Below, piece by piece: positions 1-7,829 of a DNA stretch of 64,000 nucleotides. Below the pieces are notes generated by a model. It made no database searches and was not told the origin of the DNA. It worked only from the letters and a program-made list of their open reading frames with translations. Within the stretch, counting starts at the first letter, position 1. Every line of letters begins with the position of its first letter. Source of the stretch: Desulfacinum infernum DSM 9756 (lineage in GTDB: Bacteria; Desulfobacterota; Syntrophobacteria; Syntrophobacterales; DSM-9756); the NCBI RefSeq assembly GCF_900129305.1, contig NZ_FQVB01000005.1, forward strand, positions 140,068 through 204,067, in the 5' to 3' direction. The translations under genes were made by a program, and so were the position numbers.

Positions 1-847
1 GGAAAGCGAGCTATTCGGCCACGAACGGGGGGCCTTCAGCGGAGCGGTGAGCCTCCGCAAAGGACGGTTCGAACTGGCCCACGGCGGCACACTCTTCCTG
101 GACGAGATCAGCGAAATGTCCCCGCCCCTCCAGGTCAAGCTCCTCAGGGCGCTCCAGGAAATGGCCTTCGAGCGGGTGGGAGGATCCGAGACCCTTCAGG
201 TGGATGTGCGCATCGTGGCGGCCTCCAACCGCAATCTCAAAGAGGAGGTGGCGGCGGGCCGGTTCCGATCGGACCTCTATTTCCGACTGAACGTCGTTCA
301 CATCGAGCTTCCGCCTTTGCGGGAGCGCAAGGAAGACATCCCATTGCTCATCAAGCATTTCCTCCACAAGTACGCCAAGGAGACGGGGCGCGAGAGCCTG
401 GCCATGTCCCCCGAGGCGCTCCGGCATCTGCTCGACTACTCGTGGCCGGGGAACGTACGCGAGTTGGAAAACGTCATTGAACGGGCCGTCATTCTGTGTG
501 CAGGAAGGGAAATCCGGGTCAAGGACCTGCCCCCGGAAGTGCGCCTGGGGGCCGAGGAGGCGCCCGCACAGCCGCCCCCTCCTTCGGCCCTTGAGGTGCA
601 GCAGCCGGAACGGCGGGGCGGCCTCATGGAAAGCCGCCTCCCGCCCAGCCCCCACAGGGAGCGCCAGGTGCGCGCTTTGGACATGGTCCGCACCCAGGGG
701 TTCATCACCAACCGGGACTATTCCAAGCTGAACGAGATCTCCGAGCGCCAGGCCCTGAGGGAACTCACCGAAATGGTGGACCTGGGGGTCCTGGTCCGGA
801 TCGGCAAGGGGAGGGGCTGCCGGTATGTCTTTCCCGAAGGCGCCTGA
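1..847 (+). CDS. Sigma-54-dependent transcriptional activator, C-terminal part (5' truncated by window edge)
   Basis: The reading frame is open from nucleotide 2 and lacks its start, so about 281 C-terminal residues are seen. They form the AAA+ sigma-54 interaction domain: the sigma-54 contact loop reads GAFSGA (nt 29-46) instead of the usual GAFTGA, followed by the Walker B region TLFLDE, the [12 protein letters not shown] segment and the [11 protein letters not shown] motif. A proline-rich linker follows. The last 60 or so residues do not look like the Fis-type helix-turn-helix of NtrC proteins; they resemble a winged helix of the kind in which a leading ITNRDY element precedes a recognition helix and a G-R-G-C-R-Y wing. 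The N-terminal sensory domain is outside the window. It probably activates sigma-54 promoters; target unknown. Confidence 0.93.
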   Translation, partial: ESELFGHERGAFSGAVSLRKGRFELAHGGTLFLDEISEMSPPLQVKLLRALQEMAFERVGGSETLQVDVRIVAASNRNLKEEVAAGRFRSDLYFRLNVVHIELPPLRERKEDIPLLIKHFLHKYAKETGRESLAMSPEALRHLLDYSWPGNVRELENVIERAVILCAGREIRVKDLPPEVRLGAEEAPAQPPPPSALEVQQPERRGGLMESRLPPSPHRERQVRALDMVRTQGFITNRDYSKLNEISERQALRELTEMVDLGVLVRIGKGRGCRYVFPEGA

Positions 848-997
848 ACAGCATAGGAACCGGGTTGGTGAACTATCCCATCGAACTCAAAGGCAAACCG
901 CTTGACATCACTTGGCGAGCCTATAGAATTGCGCGAAGATTCCCAGACGGCTGTGGCCCGGAACCCCTCCAACGGACACGAATCAACAGGAGAATCG

Positions 998-2554
998 ATG
1001 ATGCAGACGGTGGCTGAAAAGATCAAGGAGCTGCGAGAGCGGGAAGCGAAGATCAAGCAGATGGGCGGCGAAAAGGCCGTGGCCAAGCAGCACGAGCGCG
1101 GGAAGATGACTGCCCGCGAGCGGCTCGAATACTTCTTCGATCCCGGCACGTTCCGGGAGCTGGACATCTTCGTGAAGCACCGGGGCACCCTGTTCGGTTT
1201 GGACAAGATGGACATTCCCGCCGACGGCGTAATCACCGGCTACGGGTTGGTCAACGGCCGGCAGGTCTTCGCCTTTTCCCAGGACTTCACCGCCCGTGCC
1301 GGCACCCTGGGCGAAATGCATTCCAAGAAGATCTGCAAGGTGATGGACCTGGCCCTCAAAACAGGAAAGCCCCTGGTGGGGTTCAACGATTCCGGTGGCG
1401 CCCGCATCCAGGAAGGCGTGGACGCCCTTTCCGGCTACGGCCAGATCTTTTACCGCAACGCCATCGCCTCGGGCGTGATCCCCCAGATCTCGGCCATCAT
1501 GGGCCCCTGCGCCGGGGGCGCCGTCTATTCGCCCGCCATGACCGATTTCGTCTTCATGGTGAAAAACACCAGTTACATGTTCATCACGGGCCCGGATGTC
1601 ATCAAATCGGTCCTGGGAGAGGAGGTGACCCAGGAGGAGCTGGGTGGAGCCATGGCCCACAGCTCCAAGAGCGGTGTGGCCCATTTCGCCTGCGAAAGCG
1701 ATCAGCACGCCATTGACGAGATCAAGCGCCTTTTGAGCTTCCTTCCGGACAACAACATGGAAGATCCACCGGTGGTGGAAACGGGCGACGACCCGAACCG
1801 GATGGACCCGGCCCTGGACACCATCCTGCCCGACAATCCCATGGGGCCCTACGACATGAAGGACGTCATCCGGGCCATCGTGGACAACGGGGACTTCTTT
1901 GAAGTCCATGAAAATTACGCCCAGAACATCGTGGTGGGCCTGGCGCGCCTGGGCGGCCACAGCGTGGGCATCATCGCCAACCAGCCCAAGGTGCTGGCCG
2001 GCTGCCTGGACGTGGATTCTTCGGACAAGGCCACGCGGTTCATCCGTTTCTGCGACGCTTTCAACATCCCGCTGCTCACCCTGGCCGATGTACCCGGCTA
2101 CCTTCCCGGAAAGCAGCAGGAATGGGGCGGCATCATCCGCCACGGGGCCAAGCTGCTGTGGTGCTACTCGGAAGCCACCGTGCCCAAGATCACGCTGATC
2201 ATCCGGAAAGACTACGGCGGCTCCTACCTGGCCATGTGTTCCAAGGACCTGGGAGCGGACATCGCCTTGGCGTGGCCCACGGCGGAAATTGCCGTCATGG
2301 GCGCCGAGGGGGCCGCCAACATCATCTTCCGCAAGGAGATTCAGGCGGCGGAAGACCCCAAGGCCAAGCGGGCGGAAAAGATCGAAGAATACCGGAACCT
2401 CCTTTACAATCCCTATATCGCGGCCTCCCGCGGCTACATCGACGGGGTGATCGTGCCCAGCGAAACCCGGCCTCGGCTCATCGAAGCCTACGCCATGCTG
2501 CGCACCAAGCGCCAGGCGCTTCCGCCCAAGAAGCACGGCAACATCCCCACCTAA
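998..2554 (+). CDS. Acyl-CoA carboxylase / methylmalonyl-CoA carboxyltransferase, beta (carboxyltransferase) subunit
   Basis: This 518-residue protein has the full length and fold signature of the biotin-dependent carboxyltransferase beta subunit (PccB, MmdA or transcarboxylase 12S type). The two crotonase-like halves are visible, with acyl-CoA pocket motifs such as FNDSGGARIQEGV and GPCAGGAVYSPA in the N half and DVPGYLPG with RKDYGGSYLAM in the C half. The start at 998 is chosen because CAGGAGA lies at 987-993; an upstream TTG at 902 has no such site. In propionate-oxidising or propionate-producing anaerobes this subunit moves carboxyl groups between methylmalonyl-CoA, biotin and pyruvate or drives a decarboxylation. 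No biotin-carrier or other subunit is adjacent, so the exact reaction stays open. Confidence 0.93.
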   Translation: MMQTVAEKIKELREREAKIKQMGGEKAVAKQHERGKMTARERLEYFFDPGTFRELDIFVKHRGTLFGLDKMDIPADGVITGYGLVNGRQVFAFSQDFTARAGTLGEMHSKKICKVMDLALKTGKPLVGFNDSGGARIQEGVDALSGYGQIFYRNAIASGVIPQISAIMGPCAGGAVYSPAMTDFVFMVKNTSYMFITGPDVIKSVLGEEVTQEELGGAMAHSSKSGVAHFACESDQHAIDEIKRLLSFLPDNNMEDPPVVETGDDPNRMDPALDTILPDNPMGPYDMKDVIRAIVDNGDFFEVHENYAQNIVVGLARLGGHSVGIIANQPKVLAGCLDVDSSDKATRFIRFCDAFNIPLLTLADVPGYLPGKQQEWGGIIRHGAKLLWCYSEATVPKITLIIRKDYGGSYLAMCSKDLGADIALAWPTAEIAVMGAEGAANIIFRKEIQAAEDPKAKRAEKIEEYRNLLYNPYIAASRGYIDGVIVPSETRPRLIEAYAMLRTKRQALPPKKHGNIPT

Positions 2555-2596
2555 AAGGCCGCCAACAGAGGGGCTCTGGTCAGCGTACTACCATGC

Positions 2597-2625
2597 AAAA
2601 AAGGGGGCCCCCAAGGCCCCCTTTT
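2597..2625. terminator. Bidirectional hairpin terminator
   Basis: A perfect hairpin has A-rich and T-rich ends: AAAAGGGGGCC, a CCCAA loop and GGCCCCCTTTT. It sits between the convergent carboxyltransferase gene and the minus-strand gene at 2650, and its A/T ends let it act as an intrinsic terminator in either direction. Confidence 0.85.
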
Positions 2626-2649
2626 CTTGCTCCAGCCGCCGGAGCAGCT

Positions 2650-3120
2650 CTATTCATTCCGGATCGGGTAGGTCCCGCCTGCGACCCTCAGAATGTACCG
2701 GCCTTGGGGATCGCATTGAACATGGCAGGCCAGTTCATAGTAGGCCACCTTGCCGAAACGGGCCGGAAGGTTCCTCTTTGTGGCAAGGCAGTAAAGGGCC
2801 CGCTGATCCTTTATCCAGAGGGTTTCCGGCCGGAGGGGCTCCTCCCGGCCGTCTTCCAGAAGAATCCGGATCCTCGCGATGGATCCGGATGCGTCCCGTT
2901 CCATGAAAACGTAGCGCACCCAGAGCGGCGCGTCGGCCACCCGCACGGGGTGCACCTCCCCTTCGCACCGGACGAAGTACCGGCCGCCTCGTTCGAAAAG
3001 GGACCGGCTGAGTAGACAGAAGAGATCGCGGTCCTCCACCGGGTTTCCTTCACAGAACCAACGGCCGTGCTCGTCGATGAAGTAGTCGTAGAGGTGGCGC
3101 TGCCGCCTGGCATCTCCCAT
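2650..3120 (-). CDS. DUF1285-like protein
   Basis: This 156-residue soluble protein has the pattern of the DUF1285 family: an aromatic-rich opening (RWFCEGNPVEDRDLFCLLSRSLF), a GRYFVRCEGEVHPVRVADAPLWV strand pair in the middle, and a C-terminal region ending in RYILRVAGGTYPI. Structures of the family show a small beta-rich fold, but its biochemical role is unknown. It stands alone, converging on the carboxyltransferase gene across a shared terminator; a MITE-like repeat begins 30 bp upstream of its start, so its promoter may lie in or next to that repeat. Family assignment is by eye and moderately sure. Confidence 0.75.
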   Translation of the reverse strand: MGDARRQRHLYDYFIDEHGRWFCEGNPVEDRDLFCLLSRSLFERGGRYFVRCEGEVHPVRVADAPLWVRYVFMERDASGSIARIRILLEDGREEPLRPETLWIKDQRALYCLATKRNLPARFGKVAYYELACHVQCDPQGRYILRVAGGTYPIRNE

Positions 3121-3149
3121 AACTCACCGATTTTCGGCGTTCCGGATCC

Positions 3150-3371
3150 TAGGAGCTTGCCCGAAAACGCTAAGGATAACCTCTTCTTTTCGTAGCGCAG
3201 CCCTTTAGGGCTGCGGAGGAATCCCCGAACGTCGGATGGGCCATCGGGTGTTGCCCGTCACCTCTGGGGGTTACGATGACCCCTCCCCGCGGGGCTGAAG
3301 CCCCGCGGCTACGAAAGAAGACGCATACCTGGTCGGTTGATAAAGGAACCCCGTTGTCGGACAGGCTCCTA
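3150..3371. mobile_element. MITE-like repeat element, copy 1 (222 bp)
   Basis: The ends are imperfect inverted repeats: AGGAGCTTGCCCGAAAACG at 3151-3169 against CGTTGTCGGACAGGCTCCT at 3352-3370 (16 of 19 pair, extended by a T/A pair outside). Inside is a second inverted pair, TCGTAGC at 3190 and GCTACGA at 3308, each flanked by a strong hairpin (GCAGCCCTTTAGGGCTGC and CCGCGGGGCTGAAGCCCCGCGG). A second copy lies at 41245-41463. No coding sequence is present. This fills most of the 248 bp between the DUF1285-like gene and the Dabb gene. Confidence 0.8.
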
Positions 3372-3659
3372 AAAGGTGAAATCCACCGCCACGATCTGAT
3401 CGCAGATCCGCTTGACGTGCTCCAGAACCTTCACGTGTTCCGGGTGGACCTGGTATCGCTTGAGGGCATCCAGGTCCTTGAAACTGGAAACGAGGCCGAA
3501 ATCGAAGGAACGTTCGGAGCGCACGATGTCCCTTCCAAAATCGTAGGAAAGAATCTCGGGAATGGCCCCCGGCAGGGCGTCCAGGCCCTTTTCCAGCGCC
3601 TGCACATCGTCTTCCGTCACACCCGGCTTGAACTTGAGCAGCACCACGTGCTTGATCAT
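3369..3659 (-). CDS. Dabb (stress-responsive alpha/beta-barrel domain) family protein
   Basis: This 96-residue protein is one complete Dabb domain: it starts MIKHVVLLKFKPG, continues with a helix ending in a DALPG turn, and closes with a SFKDLDALKRYQVHPEHVKV segment, all diagnostic of the family. Dabb proteins form dimeric ferredoxin-like barrels; a few are cyclases, but most, including this one, have no assigned reaction. It follows selB by 22 bp on the same strand and is probably co-transcribed. Its TAG stop is formed by the last bases of the adjacent MITE-like element, so the native 3' end may have been altered by that insertion. Confidence 0.88.
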   Translation of the reverse strand: MIKHVVLLKFKPGVTEDDVQALEKGLDALPGAIPEILSYDFGRDIVRSERSFDFGLVSSFKDLDALKRYQVHPEHVKVLEHVKRICDQIVAVDFTF

Positions 3660-3681
3660 CCTTCACCCTCCCCTTCGGGCA

Positions 3682-5607
3682 TCACCCGTTCTTGGTTTCT
3701 CGAAGCCGTCGCACATCTCCCACGCGTATGGTCACCCGCTGCCCGTCGAAGAACTCCAGCAGCGGAATGGTGTATTTGCGGCTGGCCTGGGTCATCTCCT
3801 TGAACTGGGCCGCGGAAATCTCCTGATGCTCCCGCAGGAAGGCCACGAGCCGTTCCTGCAGATCCCCAATAGCCTCCCGATGGAAAAAGAGGTCCTCCTT
3901 GACCTTCACCAGGATCTTCTGGGCCAGCATCCATTCCAAGACATCCTTGTGCTGGCGGCTGTTGCCGGGAAGACGGCCCACCACGTCCTTGAAAAACGGT
4001 GGCTGCAGCCAGGCCTTCCGGTAGATCTCCTCGATGAGGTCCCGGATCTTCTTTTCCTCATCGGTGAGATCCACCTTGTGGGAGGCCAGGCGCAGGATCT
4101 CCTTTTCCTGCACCACCTCTTCCCGTTCGGACAATTGGCGAACCGCGTAGGCCAGAAGCTTGGCGTCGATGGGGCGTTCCATCTGGGCCGCCACCTCTTC
4201 CTTGGGCATCCCCGCTTTCAAGGGATTTTTCCGATGATACGCCCCCAGAACCTCCAGCAGGTTCTTCTCCACGGCCTGCAGCACTTCCGGGTGGATGTAG
4301 CGCCGGCTTTCCTTGTCGTAGAGCAGGACGGCCTTGCGGCTCACCAGCTTGGCCAGCGTCTCACCAAAGGCCTTCCCCATGACGTTGGAGCGGATCTTCA
4401 ACTCCGCCTCCGAAACCCCGTTCCACCCCGCATCCAGAACATGCCACAGAAGGATCTCGCTCTCCGATCCGTCCTGCAAGACGCGGAGGGAAGCGGCCGC
4501 CTGGACCTTGTCCTTCCCTTTATGCTTTTTCGGCACCGGATGCAGGACCGCGCCGCCCCCCAGAGTGCGGATGGGGGAGTAGGATCGCAGCACGAACCGA
4601 TCCCCGCGCAGTACCGCCAAGGGCCGATCCAGTCGCACCTGGGCGAAGGCGGACTCGCCGGGCGACAGTTCCGGGCGGTCCAGAAGAATGAGGGTGGCCA
4701 CCGTTTCCGTGGTTCCCGTGTGGAAGCGAATCTTTTGGCGGTCTTTCAGGGGCTTGGGCGCGCTGGCAAGAAGATCCAGGGAAACATCCAGCATGAAGCT
4801 GGGCAACAGGGAATCCGGCGTGGCCAGCACCTCCCCCCTCTGGACGGCGTCCCGATCCACGCCCTGCAAATTGATGGCGGTGCGCTGCCCCGGAAAGACC
4901 TCCTGCACATCCTGATTGTGGACTTGGAGGCCGCGCACCTTGGTCTTGATCCCCGACGGGTAGATGGTCACAGGATCGCCCACCCGGAGCTTCCCCGAAA
5001 GGCTCGTTCCCGTCACCACCGTTCCGAACCCGCGCATGGTGAAGACCCGGTCGATGGAGAGCCGAAAGGGACCCGCCTCACTGCGGCCCGGCACCTGGGC
5101 CACCTTCTGGAACAGGACCTTCTTCAGTTCGTCCATCCCTTCGCCGGTCACGGCGGAAACCTTCACCACCGGAGCGCCTTCCAGGAAGGTGCCTTTGAGA
5201 AAATCCCGAACGTCGTCTTCCACCATGTCGAGCCAGTCGGGATCGTCCACCATGTCGATCTTGGTGAGTACCACCAGCCCTTCCTTAACGCGCAGCAACT
5301 GGCAGATCTCCAGGTGTTCCCTCGTCTGGGGCATGACCCCTTCGTCGGCGGCGATCACCAGCGCCACCAGGTCGATGCCGGTGGCTCCGGCCACCATGTG
5401 CTTGACGAAACGCTCATGGCCCGGCACGTCCACGATTCCCAAGCGGCTTCCATTGGGGAGATCCAGGTAGGCGAAACCCAGTTCGATGGTGATCCCCCGC
5501 TGCTTTTCCTCCTTCAACCGGTCGGTGTCGATGCCGGTAAGAGCCCGGATAAGGGATGTCTTCCCGTGGTCGATGTGCCCTGCCGTCCCAAGGACCACCT
5601 GATGCAT
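3682..5607 (-). CDS. selB: Selenocysteine-specific translation elongation factor SelB
   Basis: SelB, 641 residues, is the GTPase that delivers selenocysteinyl-tRNA to UGA codons marked by a SECIS hairpin. The N-terminal GTPase is complete: GHIDHGKT (residues 10-17), DVPGHE (60-65) and TKID near 115. Two beta-barrel domains follow (for example [14 protein letters not shown]), and the C-terminal third has the repeated winged helices that bind SECIS RNA. Length matches the family. The start ATG is at 5607. selA and the tRNA-Sec gene are not seen nearby. Its presence implies that the organism makes selenoproteins, but I recognised no in-frame UGA gene in this window. Confidence 0.96.
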   Translation of the reverse strand: MHQVVLGTAGHIDHGKTSLIRALTGIDTDRLKEEKQRGITIELGFAYLDLPNGSRLGIVDVPGHERFVKHMVAGATGIDLVALVIAADEGVMPQTREHLEICQLLRVKEGLVVLTKIDMVDDPDWLDMVEDDVRDFLKGTFLEGAPVVKVSAVTGEGMDELKKVLFQKVAQVPGRSEAGPFRLSIDRVFTMRGFGTVVTGTSLSGKLRVGDPVTIYPSGIKTKVRGLQVHNQDVQEVFPGQRTAINLQGVDRDAVQRGEVLATPDSLLPSFMLDVSLDLLASAPKPLKDRQKIRFHTGTTETVATLILLDRPELSPGESAFAQVRLDRPLAVLRGDRFVLRSYSPIRTLGGGAVLHPVPKKHKGKDKVQAAASLRVLQDGSESEILLWHVLDAGWNGVSEAELKIRSNVMGKAFGETLAKLVSRKAVLLYDKESRRYIHPEVLQAVEKNLLEVLGAYHRKNPLKAGMPKEEVAAQMERPIDAKLLAYAVRQLSEREEVVQEKEILRLASHKVDLTDEEKKIRDLIEEIYRKAWLQPPFFKDVVGRLPGNSRQHKDVLEWMLAQKILVKVKEDLFFHREAIGDLQERLVAFLREHQEISAAQFKEMTQASRKYTIPLLEFFDGQRVTIRVGDVRRLRETKNG

Positions 5608-5804
5608 TGCCTGTCACCTCGTGCTGGGAATAACTGCATTCTTGCGGCCGGACTGCCGAAGGCATAGTGCCACATCCGTCCCGTCGATTCAACGCTCCAC
5701 CGGCGCTTCCCTTTCGGCCGACACTTGAGAAAAAAAGGAGCCCGTGGTAGGCATGGGCTTCACGACAATGTGGTTGTGATCGGCTTCCAGTGGGCGGAAT
5801 GTTC

Positions 5805-6881
5805 ATGCGACGATGGATCCCGGCGGTTTTCCTCTGGCTTTTCCTGGCTTTTGCTGCTTCGGCGTGCCTTGAGGGGGTGAGGCTCTGGATTTTCGTCCGA
5901 ACCCCGGCCCCCGACCTGGCGCCTCTGGAACTGGAAATCGAGCCGGGGACCAATCCCAAGGCCGTAGCAGACCTCTTGCAAGAGGCGGGCGCCGTCTCCG
6001 ACGCCGATCTTTTCTACTGGTACGCCCGCCTCAGCCGGGCCGCCGAAAAGCTCCAGGCGGGCCAATACCGCTTTCCCCCCTTGTCCACCCCACGGGACAT
6101 CCTGGACGCCCTGGTCCACGGGAAAGTCGTCTATCACCGGATCACCATCCCCGAGGGCTCCACACTCAGGGAGATCGCCGCGATCCTGGAAGAAAGCGGC
6201 TTGGCCCGTACCGACGACATTCTGAGACTTTCCCGCGACCCCGAATTTCTCGCCTCCCTGGATCTGGAAGGGGCCCGCAGCCTGGAAGGCTATCTCTTTC
6301 CCGAAACCTACTATTTCCGGAGGAACACAAGAGCGCAAAACCTCTTGCGCAGGATGGTCCTGGAGTTCTGGCGCCGTTTTCCCGAAAGTCGAAGGGAAAG
6401 GGCCCGCGAGCTTGGCCTGAGCATCCACGAGGTGGTGACCCTGGCCTCCCTGATTGAAAAGGAAGCCGTGATGGACGATGAGCGGCCCGTGATCGCTTCG
6501 GTCTTCTACAATCGCCTGAAAAAGGGCATGCCTCTCCAGAGCGACCCCACGGCCGTCTACGACCTGGAAGATTTCAGCGGGCCCATCACCCGGGAGCACC
6601 TCCGAAGGGAAAGCCCTTATAACACCTACGTTCACAAGGGGCTTCCCCCCGGGCCCATCTGCAGTCCGGGCGAAGCATCCATCCGGGCGGCTCTTGACCC
6701 CGCCGAAACCAAGTATCTCTACTTTGTGAGCAACAACGACGGAACCCACACCTTTTCCGCCCGCTACCGGGACCATCGGCGGGCCGTCGCCCGCTACCGA
6801 AACAGCAAGAACCGGCGGGCGTCCACCGGAGAGGACGCCGCCACACCCCCACAGCAGATGGAGGACGGTGCACCGCCATGA
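5805..6881 (+). CDS. mltG: Endolytic murein transglycosylase MltG
   Basis: This 358-residue inner-membrane protein has one N-terminal membrane segment (residues about 5-25), a LysM-like region, and the YceG/MltG catalytic domain. The catalytic glutamate is in ASLIEKEAVMDDERPVIASVF, followed by FYNRLKKGMPLQSDPT, GLPPGPICSPG and the LYFV-N-G-H-F closing segment, all conserved in MltG. The enzyme cuts nascent peptidoglycan strands and helps set glycan length. ATG 5805 is preferred over ATG 5799 and GTG 5790 because of the spacing to GGGCGG. Its TGA overlaps the ATG of the next gene, so the two are translationally coupled. Confidence 0.92.
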   Translation: MRRWIPAVFLWLFLAFAASACLEGVRLWIFVRTPAPDLAPLELEIEPGTNPKAVADLLQEAGAVSDADLFYWYARLSRAAEKLQAGQYRFPPLSTPRDILDALVHGKVVYHRITIPEGSTLREIAAILEESGLARTDDILRLSRDPEFLASLDLEGARSLEGYLFPETYYFRRNTRAQNLLRRMVLEFWRRFPESRRERARELGLSIHEVVTLASLIEKEAVMDDERPVIASVFYNRLKKGMPLQSDPTAVYDLEDFSGPITREHLRRESPYNTYVHKGLPPGPICSPGEASIRAALDPAETKYLYFVSNNDGTHTFSARYRDHRRAVARYRNSKNRRASTGEDAATPPQQMEDGAPP

Positions 6882-7711
6882 CAAACACCATCATCCCCGA
6901 GCAGGTGGCGAGCATCGTGTTCGCCGCCGGAAAAGGTTCCCGCATGAAGGGTTACGACGGGAACAAAACCCTCCTTCCCCTTCTGGCCTCGCCTGCAGCC
7001 CCCTATGAAGGCGCCCGCCCGCTGCTCATGGAAGTGCTGGACAATCTTCCCCCCGGTCCCAAGGCCATCGTGGTGCACCATCGGGCGGACGACGTCCGAC
7101 GAGCCACCGCCGCCCTTTCGTGCTCCTACTGGTTCCAGCCGGAAACCAACGGCACGGGAGGCGCACTCCTGGCCGCCCGGCCCTTCCTGGAATCGGTCGA
7201 TCAGGAGAGGGTGATCATCACCATGGGCGATGTGCCGCTCATTCGCCCCGAAACGTACGGTCAGCTCTTGGACAGCCTCGGAAAGAACCATTTGACGGTT
7301 CTGGCCTTCGACCCCCGGGATCCGGCCCAATACGGCAAATTGGAAGTGGAAGGCCCCAGGGTCCTTCGCATCGTGGAATGGAAGTATTGGAGTCGGGAAC
7401 AGGACCCCCTGCGCCGGGCCCGACTGAGGCTTTGCAATGCCGGGGTTTACGCGGCCCGTCGCGGCCCCCTGCTGGAATGCCTTGAGGAGCTGGAAAAGAC
7501 GCCGCACACGGTGGAAAAAGAGCGCGACGGTCGTTGGGTTACCATCCAGGAATACTTCCTGACCGATCTGGTGGAGATCATGAATCGGCGCGGTTATACA
7601 GTGGGCTATTGTCTGGCTGAAGAGGAGGAAGTGCTGGGCGTGGACACGCCGGAATCCCTGCGACGGGCCCAGGCCCTCTATGCGCAAGTGCGCGTTTCTT
7701 CTTTGGGTTGA
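6878..7711 (+). CDS. NTP-transferase (GlmU-N-terminal-like sugar nucleotidyltransferase)
   Basis: This 277-residue protein is a stand-alone nucleotidyltransferase domain. It has the loop VFAAGKGSRMKGYDGNKTLLPL near residues 14-35, the ETNGTGGALLAA base-binding stretch and the GDVPLI metal-binding aspartate, as in the uridylyltransferase half of GlmU. The left-handed beta-helix acetyltransferase half of GlmU is absent, so it cannot make GlcNAc-1-phosphate. The ATGA overlap with mltG suggests a cell-envelope role, possibly activating a sugar-1-phosphate. The exact sugar and nucleotide cannot be read from the sequence. Confidence 0.82.
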   Translation: MTNTIIPEQVASIVFAAGKGSRMKGYDGNKTLLPLLASPAAPYEGARPLLMEVLDNLPPGPKAIVVHHRADDVRRATAALSCSYWFQPETNGTGGALLAARPFLESVDQERVIITMGDVPLIRPETYGQLLDSLGKNHLTVLAFDPRDPAQYGKLEVEGPRVLRIVEWKYWSREQDPLRRARLRLCNAGVYAARRGPLLECLEELEKTPHTVEKERDGRWVTIQEYFLTDLVEIMNRRGYTVGYCLAEEEEVLGVDTPESLRRAQALYAQVRVSSLG

Positions 7712-7829
7712 CCAAAGGGCCGACTTCCTATATCGTGCATGTCGTCCCGGTGGAACCGGGCGCTCATCTCTTCGTTCTTCTTTTCCCACATTCCATCCAC
7801 ACCCAAGGCATGCACACAAGGAGGGATTC

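Noticed and set aside
902..997. Extension of the carboxyltransferase to TTG 902
   Set aside because: The extra residues do not resemble the family and the good ribosome-binding site is directly before 998.
3562..5667. Plus-strand open frame of 701 codons opposite selB
   Set aside because: Opposite strand encodes SelB with all GTPase motifs; this product is low complexity.
5608..5804. A tRNA-Sec (selC) gene near selB
   Set aside because: I looked in the gaps on both sides of selB and found no 90-100 nt cloverleaf or CCA end.
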